Assembly (NCBI GenBank): GCA_937880065.1
Contig: CALFMA010000403.1
Location: forward strand, 1 to 9,953
From: an uncultured Ruminococcus sp.
GTDB taxonomy: Bacteria > Bacillota_A > Clostridia > Oscillospirales > Ruminococcaceae
Direction of reading: 5' to 3'
DNA length: 9,953 bases
The notes below the pieces were generated by a model that ran no database searches, was not told the DNA's origin, and worked only from the letters and a program-made list of their open reading frames with translations. Below are positions 7,201 through 9,953 of the stretch, piece after piece; within the stretch, counting starts at the first letter, position 1, and the number at the start of each line of letters is the position of its first letter. Made by a program: the position numbers and the translations under genes.

Positions 7201-9397
7201 ATCTGCAAGCATTTCGGAATATGATGCATTTATAGATAAGCAAGGCAGAATGTTTGTGTTCTGGTCAGGCGAAGAAGATGGTGCAAATCATATTTATATG
7301 GTAATGTATGCCGGCGACAACGATACTGAAACTGAGGGCAATTGGAGCGAAAAGTTCTCTATCGTTTCATCTGATGATAGCTATTACTCAGAAATTGCCG
7401 GAGCTTTGTATGACGGAAAAGTTGTCATTAAGACCAATAAAACGAACATGGGTTCAGACATCAGAAGTCTTACATTTGTAAAACACGTACCGTACAGTGA
7501 TATACACATAAAGGAGCTTGAACTTAGTGATAAAGCACCAAGAGCCAACAGAAGCGTAGAAGTAACTGCATCTGTAATTAATGATGGTATTATGCCATAT
7601 GACAAACCTGTAACAGTAGTATTTGCCTTAAATGGGGAAATTGTTGATGAGAAAACAATTGACTACAAGATTTTTGGCAGTCAGGTTCACCGGGTTTCCA
7701 CTAATATTATTATGCCGGATGATATAGAAAATGCAGAAATTTCTGCATATATTAACGGGCAGGATGCGGTGACTGTTAAACCTGACTTTATTGGTATTCC
7801 TGAATTTTTAAATCAGGAAATCGTAACTGACGAAGACGGCTCTAAATCTTATAAGGTAACATTATACAATTCAGGTAATATTCCTTCCGAAGAGATGCTT
7901 ATGACAGCTTATATAGGCGATGAGGTTATTGCTTGCGAAACTGTTGAGTCAATTGCTTCGGGTGAGTCAATGGATGCTGTAATGCCATTGGATATAAAAG
8001 ACAGTATGTACAATATTACAAATGGCAAGGGTACTGCGGATGTTGTAATAAGAACTACCGACAAAGATGAAAAAGCAATTGATATTTATAGCGAACAAGC
8101 CATAAAGGTGTTTGATGCCGAGGCAACAGAACTTCTTAAAAAAGTTGAGGATGTTGTTTTTAAATATGACACATACACAATGAAAAAAGGTACTCATAAA
8201 GACATTCAGCCTGAAATTATCGGTGTTGATGAAGGTCTTCATGTGATGTGGCTTGAGAGCAGCAATGAAAATGTAGCAAAAATCAGCAATAATATAATTT
8301 CTGCTACATCTGCAGGTAAAACCACCCTTAAAGGCGTAGTTGTTCCTGATAAACAAATTGCTGTATTCGATGCTGCCGGTAATGGATATATGAAAAATGT
8401 TTTAGATACCATTCCTGAGAATCTTATAAAAACGGTTACAGTAGATATCCAAGTGAATTCAGGTTCGTCGGGTGGTTCATCAGGTAGTTCTGTTTCTACA
8501 AAAACCGAAAAGAACGAGGATGGCTCTACAACCAAAACAACAACAGATAAAAAGACAGGAGCAGTAACCGAAGTTACAACTTATCCCGATGGTGATGTTG
8601 TAACTGTTAAAACCGAAAAAGATGGTACTGTTACTGCTGAGGTTAAAGCAAATTCTGAAAAGGATGTTGTTTTGCCGATAGAACCCACCGAGGATATTAT
8701 TGTAGTATCTTTCACCGATGATAATGGAAGAACAACATATACCGATGAATTTACAGAAAGTGATGAAGGTATAGTCATTACAGCAAACGGCAATGTTAAG
8801 ATTTCTATAATACAGAGTGAAAGAACTCAGTATACAGATGTTCACAGCAATAATCATTGGGCAGCAAAATCTGTAGATTTTGTCAGTGCGCTTGGTATTA
8901 TGAAAGGTATTGGCGAAGACAAATTTGCCCCGGATGCGCATTTGACAAGAGCTATGCTTGTTACAATGCTTTACCGTGCAGAAGGTGAACCCGAAGTAGA
9001 TGCAACAAATAGCTTTGAGGATATAGAAGATAATGCATGGTATGAAAAAGCAGTTTTGTGGGCTAAGGAAAACGGTATTGTAAACGGTGTAACAGAAACT
9101 GAATTTTCACCGGATAGTGACATTACCCGTGAGCAGATAGCAACCATTATGCATCGCTATGCAAAGTATAAGGGAGATGATGTGGAATCAGGCAAAAATA
9201 CAAACATTCTTTCTTACAACGATTCTGACAGTATTTCCGATTATGCAAAGGCTTCTTTGCAGTGGGCAAACGGAATTGGCTTGATTAATGGTAAAACAGA
9301 AAGCACATTAAATCCGCTTGACAATGCAACAAGAGCTGAAGCTGCAACAATATTTTACAGATTTGTTAAAGCGAATTTAATATCAACGCAAAACTAA
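1274..9397 (+). CDS. Giant multidomain SLH-anchored surface protein (2707 aa)
   Basis: This is a secreted, wall-bound protein of 2707 aa. Residues 1-27 are a Sec signal peptide with a likely cut after AFA. An acidic linker follows to about 75. Domains in order are: Calx-beta-like 78-300, interrupted at about 136-230 by an acidic insert; a second Calx-beta-like domain 304-410; a beta-sandwich-like region 435-585 that may be carbohydrate-binding; an unrecognised stretch 586-1010 with a possible Ca2+ loop at 953-966; a carboxypeptidase-regulatory-like fold near 1040-1110; a strand-rich unrecognised domain 1236-1534; a probable seven-blade propeller 1616-2068; two CARDB/Ig-like domains 2075-2282; a BIG2-like domain 2290-2394; a linker 2395-2519; and three SLH repeats 2520-2700. 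No catalytic motif is obvious, so a binding, adhesive or scaffold role is inferred. The frame is uninterrupted. The gene is probably co-transcribed with the lipoprotein gene, and a stem-loop follows 2 bp after the stop. Confidence 0.93.
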   Translation: MFKSKSLVALVLVLSMLLSISAPAFAQQLPVDDVELSDSVQVNSEDEISDDNSDDSQQEVSDVQEEEINDNPTEEVSIIDFSATEYCFKEGNDTVNVTIRRYGDTSIETAVSFKAADLISTYGEDYVILDADGNPFEKVSGIKPDISDFSYSENPYNENADGLTYDFSTEGEAENEDIDSGNEDTETAYTKAAKSTGSKLLDAQAAYLNMDTFATEDTVAAEETKEVLENVYEYLFTAEGADGFIDFLPGETEKDIVIKILDNQKAEKDKIFLLALIDSSAENTKVSASATTYVTIADDEKYETPYITLSCDDNVLTKDKNESYVTLRRESGTEYFNVVYLSTVKGSASEDAYLNMDMQAVAFVPGEREKQVKIEAYDFSRDGNFGVRLESDNKAEIGNYYVDVEILGENQAEENKSEENAIALLSADVTLGEAVTELKLKDFPGGWNDDITNKKTNGSSKWVENDDLMLHEKKSNGGRAWTTNGTKNLTGCKSIDFYMNVGGSANNFITYFEIDSERKWSGSVAGYSIEGQTDDWRKYTLYVGPYNDSYYFQFSTKTIAGIFNNPKAYLGNPVTFHWAKYSVSTADSIETFNRKVYDFIEGSPNRYDIYYDNYENIPKTLAYDPGTIAITSGGSNLGAFYASNTNIATIESVNAKENEKNGIYLKEVRVVSSEFDKYDVYDFDAKQYRDKNVYVMKADPTTHKVTFTPDCAFVKALMNAGVLDGNSSLDSSIVFYPVYAQEMVTVNFENADNDGVFNEESKGSYINNIFGLENKTSVDTSRNNLTTQYYTITVPKYSVIRMQMSPLSDRTPNGFLYWANGNPGGGQITYYKEGETIHTGGNETGKTVLEETDTSKGEFVAHTNMWVKPVTDKQSFYVGYSPLAYDSRPVDDLTGLVYDSNISIDEETETVDGDYTNSEGYMWLSDPFLGKSYTIKALVPENYYASWKNMTGDTNNNGTIGDDGDEYSDKDLNTLNPDEVIGNILPITLDQNNTRYQYYFAPKSVSATVTRKGRVVREKRTLFDIKTKGDNVKNVATEPVVAASVNIGGNVTQTDGNGEYELEIKLPSPWGYMGASITVGDTQYNRVISLVNYESEIRLKALEMFALKSMSAGYVSQDTPAGDRREIAFEQNAVDVENKEFTVTIKLEDISSIQATNARFYIYDKHGYQKIDCNEEDGYVTTVEKNGSVLTAEIKFNPKRDIQAGDRLYVQFADQNDLWYNPIDTGYNFIVPLQLDTFALGLMGSTSLENMMKSNFVVDILGDPLGDVDLGTIPGFETPVSTIYSPPNIPESEKDAYTWYMSDYSFGADFLFKGMNVPTANSNYENDMKNYLYDVLNAKEGGKEPVKSKYKTIGLFSWNLSPRVGFNLRLSSRGDKYYFEDLQLGVSINATVNAQQRFRLCPGLGILLKFNLNAEVAGVYHMYTEYPDDYQTNGAVLYDPETFGMFKEMDNVRREGYLFINPSISVNASFKITIVGVGLTGRFDTDMDFKFTESNSYAYGDIYIALDFEVNVLAFSVYTKEIAGDTFKLFNTEGQNEHIEFDSSSYMSLMSTALEDDSIAETSVTKTISRDYLEERTPWQSGDEMVLMRAIDVESATTETELLRGVPKQMYMKNVQLSNGNIFSVFIDDAIERSGKNYGRLMWTYYDGTSWAQPQALCDDGTYDAFPEVVKMGNDKVMVAWSSVGTVMDDSHDLQYALENLDIQTRIFDVSGEVPVPSGDAVTLTKPDGYGDVLPKLTYMSEENQAILYYTKMEFDNITPETISNAFTADSAIVYLIYDADSDTWSNSGDAYSDDELDGMTDDEKAAFREEWYGQRFVYLNANNSVAPAVMDIDTASHNDRYSIITWVVDWDKNLETTFDRDIFMQYHDTLEHKTTDIIKISNESMYYSSPELVSSGTNLYLFFGQMKEGDEEGYIKYHNLTEIREEEMYTYTESENGNYYELRYTIPEDTHTDRFGDEYTIPATEVVLEGDIATTSASISEYDAFIDKQGRMFVFWSGEEDGANHIYMVMYAGDNDTETEGNWSEKFSIVSSDDSYYSEIAGALYDGKVVIKTNKTNMGSDIRSLTFVKHVPYSDIHIKELELSDKAPRANRSVEVTASVINDGIMPYDKPVTVVFALNGEIVDEKTIDYKIFGSQVHRVSTNIIMPDDIENAEISAYINGQDAVTVKPDFIGIPEFLNQEIVTDEDGSKSYKVTLYNSGNIPSEEMLMTAYIGDEVIACETVESIASGESMDAVMPLDIKDSMYNITNGKGTADVVIRTTDKDEKAIDIYSEQAIKVFDAEATELLKKVEDVVFKYDTYTMKKGTHKDIQPEIIGVDEGLHVMWLESSNENVAKISNNIISATSAGKTTLKGVVVPDKQIAVFDAAGNGYMKNVLDTIPENLIKTVTVDIQVNSGSSGGSSGSSVSTKTEKNEDGSTTKTTTDKKTGAVTEVTTYPDGDVVTVKTEKDGTVTAEVKANSEKDVVLPIEPTEDIIVVSFTDDNGRTTYTDEFTESDEGIVITANGNVKISIIQSERTQYTDVHSNNHWAAKSVDFVSALGIMKGIGEDKFAPDAHLTRAMLVTMLYRAEGEPEVDATNSFEDIEDNAWYEKAVLWAKENGIVNGVTETEFSPDSDITREQIATIMHRYAKYKGDDVESGKNTNILSYNDSDSISDYAKASLQWANGIGLINGKTESTLNPLDNATRAEAATIFYRFVKANLISTQN
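1505..2503 (+). other. Two Calx-beta-like domains, the first split by an acidic insert
   Basis: Residues 78-136 start with IIDFSATEYCFKEG and run to YGEDYVI (122-128), matching the first half of a Calx-beta fold. The second half resumes near 236 with FIDFLPGETEKDIVIKILDN and ends in YVTIADDE. Between them lie about 95 residues, including a Glu/Asp-rich stretch at 170-186. Residues 304-410 repeat the pattern without a large insert: YVTLRRESG, then FVPGEREKQVKIEAYD, then YYVDVEIL. Calx-beta domains often bind Ca2+ and occur in adhesins. The assignment comes from motif reading only. Confidence 0.65.
2576..3028 (+). other. Possible carbohydrate-binding-like beta-sandwich region
   Basis: Residues 435-585 read as alternating strands with many aromatics: ELKLKDFPGGWNDD, SIDFYMNVGGSANNF, DWRKYTLYVGPYNDSYYFQF and VTFHWAKYSVS. 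A closing strand containing HWA and the many surface Trp/Tyr residues are common in galactose-binding-like sandwiches. No specific CBM family is recognisable, so the glycan-binding idea is inference. Confidence 0.35.
4130..4171 (+). other. Possible calcium-binding loop (EF-hand/dockerin-like)
   Basis: Residues 953-966 read DTNNNGTIGDDGDE and are followed by YSDKDLN. Asp and Asn at regular spacing around a central Gly resemble the Ca2+ loop of dockerins and EF hands. There is one loop rather than the paired loops of a dockerin, so this is not called a dockerin domain. Confidence 0.35.
4391..4603 (+). other. Carboxypeptidase-regulatory-like beta-sandwich segment
   Basis: Residues 1040-1060 read VVAASVNIGGNVTQTDGNGEY, followed by ELEIKLPSPWGYMGASITVGD. 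This matches the usual pattern of small prealbumin-like domains: a hydrophobic strand, a TDGNGEY turn, then a strand leading into a proposed ligand or core loop. Such domains are spacers in many secreted proteins. Confidence 0.5.
4979..5875 (+). other. Unrecognised strand-rich central domain
   Basis: Residues 1236-1534 contain runs of alternating hydrophobic and polar residues: VGFNLRLSSRGDKYYF, LQLGVSINATVNAQQRF, LGILLKFNLNAEVAGVYHMY, INPSISVNASFKITIVGVGL and IYIALDFEVNVLAFSVYTKE. This implies a series of long beta strands, with few charges inside each run. I cannot match it to a named family. It lies between the sandwich domains and the propeller, beginning after a Pro-rich turn at about 1265-1285. 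Confidence 0.5.
6119..7477 (+). other. Probable seven-blade beta-propeller
   Basis: Seven similar segments begin near residues 1617, 1666, 1735, 1828, 1890, 1982 and 2039. Each has a Pro or acidic lead-in, a short turn with Gly, and a hydrophobic strand with aromatics, for example FPEVVKMGNDKVMVAW, SPELVSSGTNLYLFFG and YDAFIDKQGRMFVFWSG. Turns such as YYDGTSWAQP and DSDTWSNSG resemble sialidase-type blades, but there is no full Asp-box and no catalytic arginine triad can be placed. A ligand-binding propeller is therefore more likely than an active sialidase. Confidence 0.55.
7496..8455 (+). other. Two CARDB/Ig-like domains and a BIG2-like domain
   Basis: Residues 2075-2172 run SDIHIKELELSDKAPRANRS, then VTASVINDGIMPYDKPVTVVF, a typical CARDB opening. 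Residues 2174-2282 repeat it with YKVTLYNSGNIPSEEMLMTAYIGDE. Residues 2290-2394 have MWLESSNENVAKISNNIISA followed by AGKTTLKGVV, the BIG2 signature in which a value is contrasted with a running context. These act as rigid spacers that lift the propeller away from the wall. Confidence 0.65.
8456..8830 (+). other. Gly/Ser and Thr/Lys linker with pre-SLH strand module
   Basis: Residues 2395-2407 are a flexible NSGSSGGSSGSSV linker. Residues 2409-2458 hold three degenerate DG-centred repeats (EDGSTTKT, PDGDVVTV, KDGTVTAE). Residues 2459-2519 form the strand-rich module often found just before SLH repeats in Clostridia (VVLPIEP, IIVVSFTDDNG, GIVITANGNVKISII). Confidence 0.7.
8831..9373 (+). other. 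Three C-terminal SLH repeats (cell-wall anchor)
   Basis: Repeat 1 starts YTDVHSNNHWAAKS at residue 2520 and contains LTRAM. Repeat 2 starts FEDIEDNAWYEKAV near 2581 and contains ITREQ. Repeat 3 starts YNDSDSISDYAKAS near 2648 and contains ATRAE. Three repeats form the usual pseudo-trimer that binds pyruvylated secondary cell-wall polymer. Only the third has the canonical TRAE; the first has TRAM, which may weaken that binding groove. Confidence 0.93.
9323..9341 (+). repeat. 19-bp direct repeat, copy 2, in SLH-coding DNA
   Basis: Identical to bases 93-111, encoding the same NATRAE motif in the third SLH repeat of the giant protein. Flanking bases are similar but diverge at codon third positions, which fits paralogy or gene conversion of the anchor module. 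Confidence 0.85.
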
Positions 9398-9399
9398 CC

Positions 9400-9440
9400 A
9401 CCAAAGGCACTCCAATCGGGGTGCCTTTGGTATATCTTTA
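9400..9440 (+). terminator. Long stem-loop just after the giant gene, with a weak U-tract
   Basis: ACCAAAGGCACTCC (9400-9413) pairs with GGGGTGCCTTTGGT (9418-9431) across an AATC loop. All 14 positions pair, one as G-U. The stem begins 2 bases after the stop. The following ATATCTTTA is a poor U-tract, so termination may be incomplete or the hairpin may mainly protect the mRNA 3' end. Confidence 0.8.
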
Positions 9441-9553
9441 CGACATATTTTTTACGATAAAATGATTCTTTTTAATTTATAATTCAGCAGAAATAATTAA
9501 ATCAAAATCAGGTTGGGTGTGGGAAGAAGATAAATGAGAGTTAAAAACAATTG

Positions 9554-9578
9554 GAGGACCAAGATGGGTCCTCTTTTT
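9554..9578 (+). terminator. Intrinsic terminator with a five-T tract
   Basis: GAGGACC (9554-9560) pairs perfectly with GGTCCTC (9567-9573) across AAGATG, followed directly by TTTTT (9574-9578). This is a better Rho-independent terminator than the hairpin at 9400. It may back up the operon's termination or end a short transcript starting near 9490. Confidence 0.8.
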
Positions 9579-9626
9579 GATTATAAAAACGCAAAATCGA
9601 CTCTGGAAACGCCGTTTTGGAATAAG

Positions 9627-9660
9627 TTTACCTTAAAAAGAAACAATAAATAAGGGTAAA
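9627..9660. repeat. Imperfect inverted repeat upstream of the RibD-like promoter
   Basis: TTTACC-TTA (9627-9635) and TAAGGGTAAA (9651-9660) are inverted copies that differ by one missing base. The half-site resembles that of the perfect inverted repeat at 9681-9711, so this may be an auxiliary operator about 14 bp upstream of the -35 box. Confidence 0.45.
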
Positions 9661-9673
9661 TTTGCTTGATTCT

Positions 9674-9702
9674 TTGACTTTTCCCTTAAAAAGTGGTAAT
9701 AT
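9674..9702 (+). promoter_or_regulatory. Sigma-A-type promoter of the RibD-like gene
   Basis: TTGACT (9674-9679) and TAATAT (9697-9702) are separated by exactly 17 bp, and TGG precedes the -10 box as an extended -10 element. Transcription should begin near 9709, leaving a leader of about 58 bases before the ATG at 9768. Confidence 0.85.
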
Positions 9703-9711
9703 TTAAGGGAA
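9681..9711. promoter_or_regulatory. Perfect 10-bp inverted repeat over the promoter, a likely operator
   Basis: TTCCCTTAAA (9681-9690) and TTTAAGGGAA (9702-9711) are exact reverse complements separated by 11 bases. The left arm fills the promoter spacer and the right arm covers the end of the -10 box and the predicted start point. A bound dimeric regulator would block RNA polymerase. The regulator is unknown. Confidence 0.65.
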
Positions 9712-9750
9712 AGAAAGGTTATTAAGGGCATTACAGATTAAAATAAAATC

Positions 9751-9757
9751 AGAAAGG
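9751..9757 (+). promoter_or_regulatory. Ribosome binding site of the RibD-like gene
   Basis: AGAAAGG lies 10 bases upstream of the ATG at 9768. It is a fair but not strong site. The ATG codons at 9760 and 9763 are in another frame that stops after three codons (TGA at 9769), so 9768 is the supported start. Confidence 0.65.
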
Positions 9758-9767
9758 TTATGATGTT

Positions 9768-9953
9768 ATGAACAGACCGCACATAATCTGTCACATGGTG
9801 ACATCAATAGACGGAAAGGTTACGGGAGAATTTTTGTCCCGACAGGAATGTGAAAAGGCTACGGATATTTATTATGAGTTAAATCGTGAGTATAACAAAA
9901 ACGGCGCAAATGGATTTATTTGCGGTCGAGTAACTATGGAAAGCAGTTTCACG
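9768..9953 (+). CDS. RibD C-terminal/dihydrofolate-reductase-like protein (3' truncated)
   Basis: The first 62 residues are visible and the gene continues past the window end. The opening RPHIICHMVTSIDGKVTG is the hallmark first strand of the RibD C-terminal domain family, with the SIDGK core at residues 13-17 (consensus SxDGkia). The stretch GFICGRVTMESSF (49-61) matches the second family motif, GrxTxe. Family members are NADPH-dependent reductases: in RibD they reduce the ribosylaminopyrimidine intermediate of riboflavin synthesis, but stand-alone copies often have unassigned substrates. There is no N-terminal deaminase domain, so this is a stand-alone reductase rather than full RibD. It is the first gene of a new unit with its own promoter and a palindromic operator-like element. 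Confidence 0.85.
   Translation, partial: MNRPHIICHMVTSIDGKVTGEFLSRQECEKATDIYYELNREYNKNGANGFICGRVTMESSFT

Larger units (their letters stand above)
9398..9767. other. Intergenic region between the surface-protein operon and the RibD-like gene
   Basis: These 370 bases hold no gene I can support. In order there is a long stem-loop (9400-9431), an AT-rich stretch with TTTACGA twice (9437-9443 and 9451-9457) and a perfect TATAAT at 9478-9483. A G-rich run (about 9510-9527), a U-tailed terminator (9554-9578), and the promoter and inverted repeats for the downstream gene (9627-9728) follow. Confidence 0.8.

Noticed and set aside
6119..7477. Active sialidase.
   Set aside because: The Arg triad and canonical Asp-boxes cannot be identified, so only a propeller fold is proposed.
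7967..8356. Minus-strand open frame of 129 codons.
   Set aside because: It lies antisense to the CARDB/BIG2 region, its composition is that of an opposite-strand shadow, and it has no domain signature.
8480..8941. Minus-strand open frame of 153 codons.
   Set aside because: It lies opposite the linker and SLH-coding DNA of a well-supported gene. Its product is Cys/Ile/Phe-rich and low in complexity, and there is no ribosome binding site or family match.
9534..9653. A 39-codon open frame beginning MRVKNNWRTKMG.
   Set aside because: It runs through the intrinsic terminator at 9554-9578, has only a weak upstream GGAAGAAG, and shows no recognisable pattern. It is most likely chance.
1..9953. CRISPR array, tRNA, rRNA or insertion sequence.
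   Set aside because: No regularly spaced repeats, cloverleaf-like sequence, transposase or terminal inverted repeats were seen on either strand.

Overview
The window looks like chromosome of a low-GC Gram-positive anaerobe, most likely a gut-type member of the Clostridia (Bacillota). This rests on AT-rich DNA, strong AGGAGG/GAGGTGA ribosome binding sites, a lipobox lipoprotein, and S-layer-homology (SLH) cell-wall anchors at the ends of two separate proteins. The genus cannot be named from the sequence alone. All genes found lie on the + strand.

Bases 1-1259: the window opens inside the last SLH repeat of an upstream surface protein (stop at 159-161). After 30 bp comes a 355-aa lipoprotein with a DUF3089-type alpha/beta-hydrolase fold (nucleophile elbow GHSQGS, C-terminal His-x-x-Asp-Tyr).

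Bases 1274-9397: a single 2707-aa secreted protein fills about 80% of the window. It has a signal peptide, an acidic linker, a Calx-beta-like domain split by a long acidic insertion, a second Calx-beta-like domain, and a beta-sandwich-like region. A long unrecognised part with a possible Ca2+ loop follows, then an unusual strand-rich domain, a probable seven-blade beta-propeller, two CARDB/Ig-like domains and a BIG2-like domain. A Gly/Ser and Thr/Lys linker leads to three C-terminal SLH repeats. The three genes are close enough to form one operon, SLH protein - lipid-anchored hydrolase - giant SLH protein. This suggests a cell-envelope cluster in which a membrane-tethered enzyme works beneath large wall-bound proteins that probably bind glycans or proteins. 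The substrate is not evident.

Bases 9398-9767: an intergenic region with two stem-loops (9400-9431, and 9554-9573 with a U-tract) that close the operon. It also holds an orphan TATAAT box, then a near-consensus promoter (TTGACT, 17 bp, TGG-TAATAT). A perfect 10-bp inverted repeat flanks that promoter's -10 box, and related half-sites lie on both sides. This promoter drives a new unit starting at 9768, the N-terminal 62 residues of a RibD C-terminal/dihydrofolate-reductase-like protein cut by the window end.

The main points of interest are the giant protein's architecture, the co-encoded DUF3089 lipoprotein, and the palindromic operator-like element before the RibD-like gene.
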